DNA from: Seongchinamella unica
GTDB lineage: Bacteria; Pseudomonadota; Gammaproteobacteria; Pseudomonadales; Halieaceae
DNA: 64,000 nucleotides
NCBI RefSeq assembly: GCF_004354085.1
Contig: NZ_SMSE01000001.1
Location: 605,335-669,334 of the forward strand
Direction of reading: 5' to 3'
In this document: positions 53,382-62,884 of the stretch, in pieces
Numbering within the stretch: the first letter of the stretch is position 1
How the letters are laid out: each line of letters begins with the position of its first letter
The notes under the pieces: generated by a model
The model's database searches: none
Told to the model about the DNA's origin: nothing
What the model saw: the letters and a program-made list of their open reading frames with translations, nothing else
Program-made: the position numbers and the translations under genes

Positions 53382-54173
53382 TCAGTCCAGCAACTCGGCC
53401 TGTTCGGCCACAATCACGTCGTACAGGGGCTTGAAACTGAACCAACCGGCCAGCGGGGAACCCACTGTTTCGCGTGTGTGCAGGGCAACCTCATGCTCGA
53501 TCAGACGGGGGGTACCCGCTGCCTCCGCCAGCAACTGTGCCTGGCAACTGCGCTCCATGGTGATGTACCACCAGGCGGCGGCGTCGATGGTCTCGCCCAC
53601 CGTCAACAGGCCGTGGTTCTGGAGGATGGCCGCCTTGCGATCACCCAGAGCAGCGGCGATGCGCTCGCCTTCGGTATTGTCGAGCACCACTCCGGAAAAA
53701 TCATCGAACAGGACATGGTCATCGTAAAACGCGCAGGCGTCCTGGGTGAGCGGGTCCAGGGTCTTGCCGAGGGCAGAAAACGCCTTGCCATAGACCGAAT
53801 GTGAGTGGGCCGCGGCGTTAATGGCCGGATTGCTCATGTGTATCTGTGAGTGGATGGTAAACGCGGCACCGTTGAGCAGACCTTCGCCCTCCACCACCTC
53901 ACCGGTGTGACTGACCAGCAGCAGGTCAGACACGCGCATTTGCTTGAAGGAGCGGCCCATGGGATTCACCCAGAAGTGATCCAGCCGCTCCGGGTCGCGC
54001 ACCGTGATATGGCCGGCCACACCCTCATCAAAGCCAAACTTGCCGAACAGGCGCAGGGCTGCCGCCAGCTTGTTCTTGCGGTCCAGGCGAACCTCTGCCA
54101 CCGGTTGCTCCGCGCCCATGACATCGTCCATGGATCCCGCGTTCATTACAATTTCATTGGCTGGTTTATTCAT
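53382..54173 (-). CDS. Class II aldolase/adducin family protein
   Basis: A 263-residue zinc-dependent aldolase-fold protein. Zinc ligands His123 and His125 are in AAAHSHSVYG and His187 in LQNHGLLTVG; the phosphate-type loop FGKFGFDEGVAGHITVRDP lies near 43-61. Members act as fuculose-phosphate or rhamnulose-phosphate aldolases, ribulose-phosphate epimerases or decarboxylases of beta-keto acids, so the reaction is not fixed by sequence. AGGTGA lies six bases ahead of ATG. It diverges from a Crp/Fnr regulator 45 bases away. Confidence 0.9.
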   Translation of the reverse strand: MNKPANEIVMNAGSMDDVMGAEQPVAEVRLDRKNKLAAALRLFGKFGFDEGVAGHITVRDPERLDHFWVNPMGRSFKQMRVSDLLLVSHTGEVVEGEGLLNGAAFTIHSQIHMSNPAINAAAHSHSVYGKAFSALGKTLDPLTQDACAFYDDHVLFDDFSGVVLDNTEGERIAAALGDRKAAILQNHGLLTVGETIDAAAWWYITMERSCQAQLLAEAAGTPRLIEHEVALHTRETVGSPLAGWFSFKPLYDVIVAEQAELLD

Positions 54174-54218
54174 TTCAATTCACCTCATACTGTTATCGAT
54201 TCGCTTATACTCGTACTC

Positions 54219-54809
54219 ATGACCCGTGAAGATACCCGCAGGCTGGCTCTCGAGTGGCTGCAACAACGCCAGCTCACCGACATCGACCCTGCCAGCCCCT
54301 GGTTGCAGGCCATGCTTACCAGAACCTACGCCGTGGATGACTACCTGCTTCACGCCGGCGACAGGGACCATACACTTTTCATCCTCCTGTCCGGGCTGGT
54401 TCGGTTGTTCTACACCACCCCCGACGGCCGCGAACGCAACAAGGCATTCTACCGCGGCGGCCAGCTTACCGGGGCGGTGAGCGCCGCCATGACAGGCGCT
54501 CCGGCTCCCTTTTCGATCCAGGCCCTGGAGCCGGTAAAGGCCCTGGCATTCTCCTACCAGGCCATGACCGACGCCGCCCGGGAGGATACCGCCGTGGCCC
54601 ACGCCAGCCAGCAATTGCTGGCCGAGGCGTTTATCCGCAACGAACAGCGCGAAGCCATGTTACTGACCTGCAACGCCGAGCAGCGCTACCAGTGGCTGCT
54701 GGACCAGGAACCGGACCTGACCCGGCGCGTTGCCCAGTTCCATATCGCCTCGTACCTGGGCATCGACGCGGTGTCACTCTCCAGACTCAAACGCAAGATT
54801 AAGGGTTGA
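54219..54809 (+). CDS. Crp/Fnr-family regulator (cNMP-binding domain)
   Basis: A 196-residue protein with a cyclic-nucleotide-binding beta-roll (YAVDDYLLHAGDRDHTLFILLSGLVRLFYTT) and a C-terminal helical region ending QFHIASYLGIDAVSLSRLKRK, a short Crp-type helix-turn-helix. No Fnr-type cysteine cluster is present. A TATACT sequence ends eight bases before the ATG, so the transcript may have almost no leader. It is divergent from the class II aldolase-like gene and may control it. An in-frame extension upstream overlaps that gene and was rejected. Confidence 0.87.
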   Translation: MTREDTRRLALEWLQQRQLTDIDPASPWLQAMLTRTYAVDDYLLHAGDRDHTLFILLSGLVRLFYTTPDGRERNKAFYRGGQLTGAVSAAMTGAPAPFSIQALEPVKALAFSYQAMTDAAREDTAVAHASQQLLAEAFIRNEQREAMLLTCNAEQRYQWLLDQEPDLTRRVAQFHIASYLGIDAVSLSRLKRKIKG

Positions 54810-54868
54810 GTCGCGCCATTTCATTAACAATTGTTAAGCGCCGCCGGCGCCAATCAACGGAGTCCACC

Positions 54869-55108
54869 ATGCAATTGCCGACGCCCGGCATCTACCGTCA
54901 CTACAAGGGACCTGAATATCACCTGCTCGAGATAGCGACCCACTCGGAAACAGAGGAATTGATGGCGGTTTACCGTCCACTCTACGGCGACCAGGCACTC
55001 TGGGTACGACCGCTGGCCATGTGGCAGGAAACGGTGGAAATCGACGGCAAAACCCTGCCGCGCTTTCAGTACCTGCGGGAAGCGGTGGGCACCCTGGCCC
55101 GGGACTGA
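54869..55108 (+). CDS. DUF1653 protein
   Basis: A 79-residue protein of the DUF1653 family: PGIYRHYKGPEYHLLEIATHSET, then YRPLYGDQALWVRPLAMW. The family is a small beta-rich cytoplasmic fold with no assigned role. The ATG at 54869 has GGAG nine bases ahead; an in-frame extension to 54806 overlaps the Crp/Fnr stop and was not used. It precedes the purine permease on the same strand. Confidence 0.9.
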   Translation: MQLPTPGIYRHYKGPEYHLLEIATHSETEELMAVYRPLYGDQALWVRPLAMWQETVEIDGKTLPRFQYLREAVGTLARD

Positions 55109-55216
55109 AGCTTGACCACAGACAGGGGCGACCGCCAGCCGCGCGGCCACCCGCTTCCTCCCACTCAATGTCTGTGCGACCATAAGCACCTGGTTCACAC
55201 ACCCCCTGGTTACCCG

Positions 55217-56515
55217 ATGCAAGCACTGCTGGATCGCCTGTTCCGGCTGGAGGCACACAATACCCGTGCCTCGACCGAAATCATGGCCGGCCTTACAACC
55301 TTTATTACCATGGCCTATATCATCTTCGTCAACCCGCAGATGATGGCCTCCGCCGGCATGGACCAGGGCGCGAGCTTCGCCGCCACCTGCCTGGCGGCAG
55401 CCCTGGCCTGCGTATTCATGGGGTTGTATGCCAATTGGCCGGTGGGTCTGGCGCCGGGCATGGGGCTGAACGCGTTTTTCACCTACACGGTGGTGGGCGA
55501 GATGGGTTACAGCTGGCAGGTGGCACTGGGGGCCGTATTCATTGCCGGCATCCTGTTCGTCATCATGAGTGTCACCCGGCTGCGGGCGTGGATGCTCAAC
55601 AGTATTCCGCAGGACCTGCGGGTCGCCATGGGCGCCGGTGTGGGGCTGTTCATCGGGTTTATCGGCCTCAAGAGTGGCGGACTGATTAACGACAATCCGG
55701 CCACCCTGCTCTCCCTGGGTGACCTGACCCAACCCGAGCCCATGCTGGCAGCGCTCGGCTTTATCATCATCGCCGGATTATCGGTCCGCCAGGTGCCAGG
55801 GGCGATCATGGTGGGAGTGCTCGTTATCACCGTGTTGGGGCTGCTGGCGGGTATGGTTGAATACCAGGGCCTGGTGTCGACACCACCGAGCATCGCCCCC
55901 ACGTTGATGCAGCTGGATATCGCCGGCGCCTTCGAGGTCGGCATGATCAGCGTGATTATCGCCATCCTGTTCGTCAACCTGTTCGATACTGCCGGCACCC
56001 TGCTGGGCGTGGCCAGCCGCGCCGGACTGGTCAACGCAAGGGGTGACATCGAAAACATGGACAAAGCCTTGCAGGCCGACAGCTCTTCCAGCGTGGCGGG
56101 CGCCCTGTTCGGCTGCGCCCCTGTCACCAGCTACGTTGAAAGTGCCGCCGGCGTCGCCGCTGGCGGACGTACCGGCCTGACCGCGGTCACCGTGGGTATT
56201 TTGTTTCTGCTGGCCATGTTTTTTGCGCCGCTGGCGGGCATGGTCCCGGCCTATGCGACAGCCGGTGCGCTGGTTTACGTGGCCCTGCTGATGATGTCCG
56301 GCATGCAGGCTCTGAACTACGAGGACGCCACCGAGCTGGTTCCGGCCCTGCTGACCATCGTCATGATCCCCTTGTCTTTTTCCATCGCCAATGGCATTGC
56401 CGTGGGCTTCATCAGCTACGTGGCGATCAAGATCATTGCCGGGCGTGTCGCTGATATCAGCTTTGGTGCCTGGTTCCTGGCGCTGATCTTTCTCGCCAAG
56501 TTTGCATTTTTCTAG
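55217..56515 (+). CDS. NCS2-family purine permease (AzgA/PbuG type)
   Basis: A 432-residue inner-membrane transporter with 12-14 helices of the AzgA-like purine permeases: MAGLTTFITMAYIIFVNPQM, then LAPGMGLNAFFTYTVV and VNLFDTAGTLLGVASRAGL and CAPVTSYVESAAGVAAGGRTGL, all diagnostic. It imports adenine, guanine or hypoxanthine with protons. ATG 55217 was preferred over a longer opening frame at 55112. A phosphoribosyltransferase gene follows 20 bases downstream, making a two-gene purine salvage unit. Confidence 0.94.
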   Translation: MQALLDRLFRLEAHNTRASTEIMAGLTTFITMAYIIFVNPQMMASAGMDQGASFAATCLAAALACVFMGLYANWPVGLAPGMGLNAFFTYTVVGEMGYSWQVALGAVFIAGILFVIMSVTRLRAWMLNSIPQDLRVAMGAGVGLFIGFIGLKSGGLINDNPATLLSLGDLTQPEPMLAALGFIIIAGLSVRQVPGAIMVGVLVITVLGLLAGMVEYQGLVSTPPSIAPTLMQLDIAGAFEVGMISVIIAILFVNLFDTAGTLLGVASRAGLVNARGDIENMDKALQADSSSSVAGALFGCAPVTSYVESAAGVAAGGRTGLTAVTVGILFLLAMFFAPLAGMVPAYATAGALVYVALLMMSGMQALNYEDATELVPALLTIVMIPLSFSIANGIAVGFISYVAIKIIAGRVADISFGAWFLALIFLAKFAFF

Positions 56516-56535
56516 GCCGGTCGGCAGCGTCGGAC

Positions 56536-57273
56536 ATGAGCACCTACCAGCACCAGCTGAGCTGCACGGGAGAACAGATCGACATGGATTTCTGGCGCAC
56601 GCCGGAGGGCGTGCGAGTGCCCGACGACGAACTCAACTTCCTGCTGATACCCGACGAGGTGGAAGCGAGAGCGCTATTCGAGGTCGCCCGGCAGGTCCAT
56701 GTCTACCAGCGCAATCACCTGGACAATGGCGACGCCATCACCCGGGCATTGATTGTCACCATGGGCGGTATGCTGCCCGGCGTGTTGCTCTACGACCATC
56801 TGGTGGACGGTCGCGATCCCGGCGTTCCCAAGATCCAGTTTGGCACCATTGGCGTTTCACTCTACAAAGGGCCAGGCTTACGCTACGAAAACCCGCTGGT
56901 CCAGCATGGCATTTCCATTCCCATCAGCGAGCAAACCGTGCTCTTGATCGACGACCTGGGTGACCGCGGCGGCACCCTGGATTTCCTGGTCAATTACCTG
57001 GCAGACAGTGGCGCCAGCAAGGTGCTGACCCTGGTCCTGTATGTCAAACCCGCCGCCATGGACCTGTGCCCGGCAGACTTCTGGTTCGGGCAAACGCCAC
57101 AGGACACCTGGATTATCACCCCCCGGGAACGGGTGGAAACCATTGTCAAGCGGGTGCCGGTATGGAAGGAACGGGGCGCGGACCAGGCCGAGTGCCATCG
57201 GCGCCTGGTGGACATCATTGGCTATCCCGGCGAGCTGGTGGACTACTACCTTCCGCGAGCATTCAACGCCTGA
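56536..57273 (+). CDS. Phosphoribosyltransferase (purine salvage type)
   Basis: A 245-residue type I phosphoribosyltransferase. The PRPP-binding motif VLLIDDLGDRGGTL at 135-148 has the paired acidic residues and following Gly-rich loop. A Gly-rich stretch VTMGGMLPGVLL near 74-85 forms the pyrophosphate loop. Similar proteins convert hypoxanthine, guanine or xanthine to nucleotides. Its position immediately after the purine permease supports salvage. Exact base preference cannot be read from the sequence. Confidence 0.87.
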   Translation: MSTYQHQLSCTGEQIDMDFWRTPEGVRVPDDELNFLLIPDEVEARALFEVARQVHVYQRNHLDNGDAITRALIVTMGGMLPGVLLYDHLVDGRDPGVPKIQFGTIGVSLYKGPGLRYENPLVQHGISIPISEQTVLLIDDLGDRGGTLDFLVNYLADSGASKVLTLVLYVKPAAMDLCPADFWFGQTPQDTWIITPRERVETIVKRVPVWKERGADQAECHRRLVDIIGYPGELVDYYLPRAFNA

Positions 57274-57339
57274 GCGAGCGAGGGAAAACGGTTGTCCGGT
57301 CGCCCTCGATGTAAGAGCAGCGCACGCCGGGCCGGCCTT

Positions 57340-57960
57340 TTATGCCACTTCCTCGCCATCGGACCTGGGTGGCAGGTTCAGCAAGCCGCGCAGCAACGCG
57401 GTATCGCGGCTCTGCCAGGCCCAGAGAAGAATCGGCGCCACGGTCGGTACAATCAACACGTTCAACTGGTAAAACAGGGCGATAAAGGTACCGTTGGGCA
57501 CCCGCGCAGTTTCCATGAACAAGCCGCCGAGATTGACCATCAGCTCCTTGAGACAGAGGCTCAGCAGGCCGAGCAGAACCAACGGGAAGAGGATGATCGC
57601 ACCGGTGATGAAGTCGGCGAGATAGCTGTCCTTCTGGGTGGCAAAATGCAGGGTTGCGTAGAACGGCAGGGAGTAGGTCAGCACGCCCGGATTGATGACA
57701 AAGCCCAGCTGGTATTCTGACAGCTCCGGCGCGACCGGGCGGCCGTTCAACTCGCCAAAGTTGGTGAGCAGCACCGCGTCCATGCCACGGGATACCAGCC
57801 CATCCACGATCTCGGGAAACCAGGCCCGCAGAATCATATCGGCAAGCCCCACCGCCGGCATTGACAGGGGACCTGCGGCGAGCGTCCACAGGGCGAAGCA
57901 GGGAACGATCAGGGCGAAGGCAAACAGCAGAAACTGGCGGAAATTGTTATCCCGTTGCAT
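57340..57960 (-). CDS. Exosortase H-associated membrane protein
   Basis: A 206-residue membrane protein with about four to five hydrophobic segments. The first is RQFLLFAFALIVPCFALWTL; a central hydrophilic loop (about 65-95) is followed by GFVINPGVLTYSLPFYATLHFA. Together with its position overlapping exosortase H by 14 bases it fits the conserved partner of XrtH systems. Its function is unknown; it probably forms part of the sorting machinery or acts on the substrate. ATG 57960 was chosen for the hydrophobic N-terminus. Confidence 0.78.
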   Translation of the reverse strand: MQRDNNFRQFLLFAFALIVPCFALWTLAAGPLSMPAVGLADMILRAWFPEIVDGLVSRGMDAVLLTNFGELNGRPVAPELSEYQLGFVINPGVLTYSLPFYATLHFATQKDSYLADFITGAIILFPLVLLGLLSLCLKELMVNLGGLFMETARVPNGTFIALFYQLNVLIVPTVAPILLWAWQSRDTALLRGLLNLPPRSDGEEVA

Positions 57961-58453
57961 TGGCCATCTCCCCATCGTTCCGGGACAGGTACCGCAGATA
58001 GAGGACAAAGACCACCAGCACATCGAGCATGATCAGCGATGGCCAGAGATACAGGTGCACCCAGGTAAAAATATCCAGGTCCCAGTCGCCGAGATAGAAC
58101 AGGGTGATGATGCGCAGGATATTCAACACCTGGACTGCGAAAAAACCCAGGATGATGGCGGTGCAGCGAGCCTTCCAGCTGCCGGGATAGGCAACCACCG
58201 CGGCGATCAGCACAATCGTCGCTTCAACCCCGTTACAACCGGCCTCGATAGATACTGCGAACCCGGTATCGGAAAACTGCAGGACCTTGCCGTAGGCCAG
58301 CACCGTATCGTCAAAGGGGGAAACCAGCGCCGCGCTGATCTTGGCCAGCAGGCCGGTAAATGGCACCACCAGGTGCTCCTGCACCGGATTGAGCATTTCC
58401 AGGGAAAACAGGACCACCAGGATCAGGAGAAAGGTAATGACAAAACGTTTCAA
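57947..58453 (-). CDS. xrtH: Exosortase H
   Basis: A 168-residue integral membrane protein of the exosortase/archaeosortase family. The catalytic triad is Cys73 in EAGCNGVEA, Arg114 in LNILRIITLF and His133 in WVHLYLWP. Exosortases cleave C-terminal sorting tags (PEP-CTERM or IPTL-CTERM type) and transfer the protein to the envelope, by analogy with sortases. XrtH members are short, as here. Its 3' end overlaps the associated membrane protein. No CTERM-tagged target was recognised in this window, so the substrate must be encoded elsewhere. Confidence 0.9.
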   Translation of the reverse strand: MKRFVITFLLILVVLFSLEMLNPVQEHLVVPFTGLLAKISAALVSPFDDTVLAYGKVLQFSDTGFAVSIEAGCNGVEATIVLIAAVVAYPGSWKARCTAIILGFFAVQVLNILRIITLFYLGDWDLDIFTWVHLYLWPSLIMLDVLVVFVLYLRYLSRNDGEMANATG

Positions 58454-58504
58454 ACCGGGATGACTCGATTGACTGTGTACCCTGATCCTAGCACAGCAGG
58501 GCCG

Positions 58505-59689
58505 CTAGAACTGCACCGCCGAAGGCGGATGGAAAAAATGCTCGAGCATGTCTCGCTGGTCCATCGCATCGCGGTAGCCGCACTGAATGAGGTCGCGACA
58601 GAAATTCCCCTCGAATAACAGGTAACTGGCCAGGCTGGTACCACCGCCACTGGGTGTGGCGCCGGTGACATTCAAGACCATGCGCATTGCCGGAGGCAGG
58701 CGATGAATGTGTTCGGTGACCAATTGGTCGATCTCGACAGACGGGTTGATGGCCAGGAAGTCCACGAGCTTCATGCCCCCGGTGGAGGCACGGGGATTCT
58801 CGTTCTGCAAGATGCCGACAAGTTCGTTGATCCGCTCAAGGTGCTCCATATCGTTTTCCAGGGCGTCGATAAATGCACTGTTAAACACATGGCCGACCAT
58901 TTTCGCCAGCGACGGCGACTGTCGCTCGGCATGCGCGACCGGCGGCAGATTGCGATTACCGCTGACCCCGACCACCATCAGCCGTCGGGCTCCCAGGTGC
59001 AGCGCCGGGCTGATGGGTGATACCTGGCGCAGAGCCCCATCACCATAGTAGTGGCCATTAATCGCGGCTGCCGGCAGGATGGTGGGTATCGCGGAGGACG
59101 CCAGCAAATGCTCCACCCCCAGCCGGGTGGGTTCGCCACGCCGCCGGGCCCGCTGCCAGCGGGGCAGCACGCTGCCGTCCAGGTCGCTCTGGTAAAAGGT
59201 GACCGACTCGCCGGTGTCGTAGCTCGACGCGGTGACACCGATGGCATCCAGCAGGCCGCTCTCCAGGCGTTTCTGCAATCGCTCGAAGTTAATCACATGC
59301 TGCAACAGCTCGGCCAGCGGTGCCGTATCGAGCAGTGACAGCGGTTTACCCAGGCCGGTGCCACGGTGAAACAGGGATCCAATCAGGCGCAGCACACTGC
59401 CGGCAAGATTGACATAGCCTGCCCTGTAAACCTGCTCCACCCGCAGGTTGCTCCAGATGTACTCCACTTTCTTTACCGCCAGGCGGAAGTTGTTGGCCGA
59501 CGCACCGAGGGCCACGGCGTTAATCGCGCCGGCGGAGGTGCCGGTGATAATGGAAAACGGGTTGTGGGCGTGCTTGGGCAGTACCTCCGCCGCCGCTTTC
59601 AGGACCCCGACCTGGTAGGCAGCCCGGGCGCCACCGCCGGTCAGGACCAGGGCGGTGCGATCAGCGGCGGGAAAATGGCGTTCGGTCAT
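58505..59689 (-). CDS. Patatin-like phospholipase
   Basis: A 394-residue lipid acyl hydrolase. The oxyanion loop is LTGGGARAAYQVGVL at 17-30, the nucleophile Ser52 in GTSAG and the catalytic Asp217 in YYGDGALR. The enzyme would cleave acyl chains from phospholipids or other lipids, either in the cytoplasm or, if secreted by an unseen route, outside. No signal peptide is seen from ATG 59689. It lies 10 bases downstream of a TonB-dependent receptor stop and forms a pair with it. Confidence 0.9.
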   Translation of the reverse strand: MTERHFPAADRTALVLTGGGARAAYQVGVLKAAAEVLPKHAHNPFSIITGTSAGAINAVALGASANNFRLAVKKVEYIWSNLRVEQVYRAGYVNLAGSVLRLIGSLFHRGTGLGKPLSLLDTAPLAELLQHVINFERLQKRLESGLLDAIGVTASSYDTGESVTFYQSDLDGSVLPRWQRARRRGEPTRLGVEHLLASSAIPTILPAAAINGHYYGDGALRQVSPISPALHLGARRLMVVGVSGNRNLPPVAHAERQSPSLAKMVGHVFNSAFIDALENDMEHLERINELVGILQNENPRASTGGMKLVDFLAINPSVEIDQLVTEHIHRLPPAMRMVLNVTGATPSGGGTSLASYLLFEGNFCRDLIQCGYRDAMDQRDMLEHFFHPPSAVQF

Positions 59690-59699
59690 AGCTACTGTT

Positions 59700-62366
59700 T
59701 TACTGCAAGTTATAACCGATTGCCAGACCGTATGTTCTGGGCTCCATGGTGAACACGTTGGTAAATAGTCCGGAGGAGGCGCTGCTGAGGTACATGCCGA
59801 CAAAGTTGTCCTCATCGGCGATGTTCTTCACATACGCCCGCAGGTACCAGCTGTTATCGGGGGACACCAGATTGGCCTGGGCGTTCCAGATGTCCCAGGC
59901 ATCGATACGGTCGACCGGGCGGTTGTAGAGTCGCGTGTACATGTCATCCTGCCAGTAATAGTCAACCCGCAGCAACAGCTCATAGCCCCGGGGCAGGCTG
60001 GCGCTGTACTGCCCTCCCAGGCTGAACGACCACTCGGGGGAGTTGAGTAACTGATGACCGTCCAGGTCCGCGAGTACCCCGTCGGTGACCGGCAGGCCGA
60101 GATCGCGCAAGCCTGTGCAGCTGTTGAACTGGCCACCCACCCCCGCAGCGGCGAATGCTTCCGGGGTCATCTCCACCACGCAGTTAACCGCCGTCGTCGT
60201 ATCCTTGATCAGCGTCACCTCATCACGGCCATCGGTGGGATCCCGAGGGTCTATGCTGCGGTGCCTGACCACCTCGGAGTGCAGGTAGGAGGCGCTGCCA
60301 TTGAACAACCAGGAGGCGCCGGGTGCGAATGCGAATTCGGCCTCGAGACCGTAGATCCTGGCGTCGGTATTCTCGTTGAACGACGTCCGGTTGACGATCT
60401 TGGAGGTCTGCATGCCCTCGTAGTCGTAGAAGAACGCGGAAAAATTGGCCTGCAGGGTGTTTTCCAGCAGGGCGCTCTTGAGCCCGATCTCCCAGGCATC
60501 GACAAACTCGGGGTCAAAAGTCGCCGTCTGGCTGGGGAAGTCAAGCGGGTCAAAGGGCGGATTGAACCCGCCACCCTTGTAGCCGCGCGAGTAGGAGGCG
60601 TAGATCATCGAGTTCAGGTTCAACGCCCAGTCCAGCACCACCCGGCCCGTCCACTCCTTCCACTCCTGACTGTCGTCGCGATAGTCCACGGGAATGGGTT
60701 CATCGGCACCGTAGGGCTGCAGCAGCCGGTCGCCGGTATCCGGGTCGTTGTTGAGCAATATCTGGCGATCGAGGATGTCCTTGGTATCGATGTTGTAACG
60801 GGCGCCAACCGTCAGTTTGAGGCTGTCGGTGAATGCGTAGTAGAGCTCACCGAATAATGCCCGCGACTCAATGGCGAATGCCTTGGTATCCGTATTGAAT
60901 TGGGGGCCAACCCAGCCCAGGCCATCCGCTGCGCCGACCGACCCGGCGACCGCCGCCACGTAATCGAAGCCATTGGCAATGACCCAGAACTGATCGTCCA
61001 GTTCAACGTCCATCCAGAACGCGCCGGCCAGAAAGTTGAGCCTGCCGTCGTAATCGGACTGGATGCGCGCCTCCAGGGAGTACTGTTCGCTGTAGCGATT
61101 TGACTGGTCGAAAGACTCAAGCCCCTGGGGCGTGTAGGCAACGTGGCCGCCCACCGATCCGGTGGCATTGCGGGAAGGCTGCGACAGGGGCAGGCCCTCG
61201 GTAAACATGAAGTCATAGGTTTTCGGGGCAAGCACGGCCAGTAGCGGCGGCACCTCCAGTGGCGATCCCACATTCCAGGTGTAATCCATGCGCGAGAACA
61301 TCGTCGTGTCCTGGTAACCGGCAACCAGCGCCAGGGTATGGTTTTCCAGCTCATGATCCAGATCCAGGGTAACCAGGGTCTCATCCGCCTGGTAAATCGG
61401 GTCAAAGTCGGCATTGACCTTGCGCATGTGCCGCGGCTCTGCACTGGGACTGTTGCTGCCAAAGGGGAAGATACCCAGCGGCCCCAACAGGGCATCTGAT
61501 GCCAGCAGATTGGAGAGCTGGGAGGTTGGATTGGGTTTGTCGAAATCCAGTGCGTCCGGCAGGCAGCCCAGCAGTCCGCTGGGATCATTTTTGCACAATT
61601 GCTTCTGGCTGCGACTGCGCGTGCTCTCTTCATCGAAGTAGGAGAACATCAGGTTGGCGGTGGTATTCTCCCCCGACCAGCTGAAGGACAGGCGAACGGA
61701 ATACTGGTCCCGGCCGTCAATGTCATTGCCGGTATACAGGTTCTCGGTAAAGCCGTCCCGCTCCAGCCACAGGCCCGCCGCCCGCATTGCCAGCTGTTCG
61801 GTGATCGGTACGTTTATGGCCCCCACGACCTTCTTGTGGTCGTAGTTTCCGTACTGGCCCTCGAGGTTGCCTTCAAGGGCGTCGCTATGGGCTGTGCGGG
61901 TTTCCATGTTGAGGGCGCCGCCCGTGGAGTTGCGCCCGTACAGAGTGCCCTGGGGACCTCGCAACACCGATACCTGAGCCACATCGTAGTACTCCGTTTC
62001 AAACAGCCGCGGCGAAAATATCGGCACCTCGTTGACATGCACACCCACGCCCGCATCGGCGGAGGCGGCCACCAGATTCGTGCCGACGCCACGAATCTGG
62101 AAATTGCTGGAGGTAAAATTGGAGTTGGTGTAATTCACGTTGGGCGCGGTGTAACGCAGGTCTGCTGCCCCCAGGATCTGCCGCGCCTTCAACGCGGTCG
62201 AATCAAAGGCGGTGACGGCGATAGGCACATCCTGCACGGACTCGGCGCGCTTCTGCGCGGTGACAATCACTTCTTCCAGCTGCGCATGGGCGCCGGGATT
62301 AGCCAGGGTAACGATGGCAACAGCCATCAACAGTGGACGACACCATGCCGAGTAGGAGACACTCAT
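59700..62366 (-). CDS. TonB-dependent receptor (second)
   Basis: An 888-residue outer-membrane receptor. A signal peptide ends at GAHA (residue 28), followed by LEEVIVTAQKRAESVQDVPIAV, the TonB box-like N-terminus, and a plug with RGVGTNLV, VSVLRGPQGTLYGRNSTGGALNM. The barrel ends in GLAIGYNLQ. This type often imports siderophores, vitamins, nicotinate or steroids and long-chain compounds rather than glycans; the linked patatin suggests a lipid-related ligand, which is speculative. CAGGTAG precedes the ATG. Confidence 0.93.
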   Translation of the reverse strand: MSVSYSAWCRPLLMAVAIVTLANPGAHAQLEEVIVTAQKRAESVQDVPIAVTAFDSTALKARQILGAADLRYTAPNVNYTNSNFTSSNFQIRGVGTNLVAASADAGVGVHVNEVPIFSPRLFETEYYDVAQVSVLRGPQGTLYGRNSTGGALNMETRTAHSDALEGNLEGQYGNYDHKKVVGAINVPITEQLAMRAAGLWLERDGFTENLYTGNDIDGRDQYSVRLSFSWSGENTTANLMFSYFDEESTRSRSQKQLCKNDPSGLLGCLPDALDFDKPNPTSQLSNLLASDALLGPLGIFPFGSNSPSAEPRHMRKVNADFDPIYQADETLVTLDLDHELENHTLALVAGYQDTTMFSRMDYTWNVGSPLEVPPLLAVLAPKTYDFMFTEGLPLSQPSRNATGSVGGHVAYTPQGLESFDQSNRYSEQYSLEARIQSDYDGRLNFLAGAFWMDVELDDQFWVIANGFDYVAAVAGSVGAADGLGWVGPQFNTDTKAFAIESRALFGELYYAFTDSLKLTVGARYNIDTKDILDRQILLNNDPDTGDRLLQPYGADEPIPVDYRDDSQEWKEWTGRVVLDWALNLNSMIYASYSRGYKGGGFNPPFDPLDFPSQTATFDPEFVDAWEIGLKSALLENTLQANFSAFFYDYEGMQTSKIVNRTSFNENTDARIYGLEAEFAFAPGASWLFNGSASYLHSEVVRHRSIDPRDPTDGRDEVTLIKDTTTAVNCVVEMTPEAFAAAGVGGQFNSCTGLRDLGLPVTDGVLADLDGHQLLNSPEWSFSLGGQYSASLPRGYELLLRVDYYWQDDMYTRLYNRPVDRIDAWDIWNAQANLVSPDNSWYLRAYVKNIADEDNFVGMYLSSASSGLFTNVFTMEPRTYGLAIGYNLQ

Positions 62367-62479
62367 ATCGACTACCTGTTTGTTATTTTATGTGAGCAGT
62401 AAAAATACTGTGGCATAGCGATGCCAGAATTTCACCCTGTACTCCCGAATTTATCGACAAATGTCCGGATCAGTCTAAA

Positions 62480-62884
62480 TTGCGCCACTGCTTCTACAAG
62501 CCACTGGGGGCTTTGGCCCTCGCTCTCGGGGCCGCCGGACTGGTCTTGCCGGTGCTGCCGACTACCCCCTTTGTACTGCTCGCGGCCTGGTTTTTTGCCC
62601 GCTCCTCCGAGCAATGGCACCAGCGATTACTGGCCAGCCAGATGTTCGGGCCAATGATCCGCAACTGGGAGGAGCGCCGCTGTATCAGCCTGCGGGCCAA
62701 GCGGGTAGGGATTGTTTCGATGCTGCTCGCGGGCGGCGCCTCTATCGCCTTTGCGCTCAGTAATCCATGGGCACGGCTGGCAACGGCGTTGCTGATGGCG
62801 GTGGGCGCGGCGACCCTGGCGTCTATACCCACCTGCCCCGATGAGCCCGGTGGGTGCGTCAGTAAACCTACAGCGGACGGCTGA
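62480..62884 (+). CDS. YbaN (DUF454) family membrane protein
   Basis: A 134-residue inner-membrane protein with three to four helices. It reads YKPLGALALALGAAGLVLPVLPTTPFVLLAAWFFARSS, the conserved N-terminal core of the YbaN/DUF454 family, then MFGPMIRNWEERRCISLRAK. No ATG is available in this frame near the start, and TTG 62480 is the probable start. The protein is short and polytopic, with unknown role. Its 3' end overlaps the convergent acetyltransferase gene by 17 bases. Confidence 0.85.
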   Translation: MRHCFYKPLGALALALGAAGLVLPVLPTTPFVLLAAWFFARSSEQWHQRLLASQMFGPMIRNWEERRCISLRAKRVGIVSMLLAGGASIAFALSNPWARLATALLMAVGAATLASIPTCPDEPGGCVSKPTADG

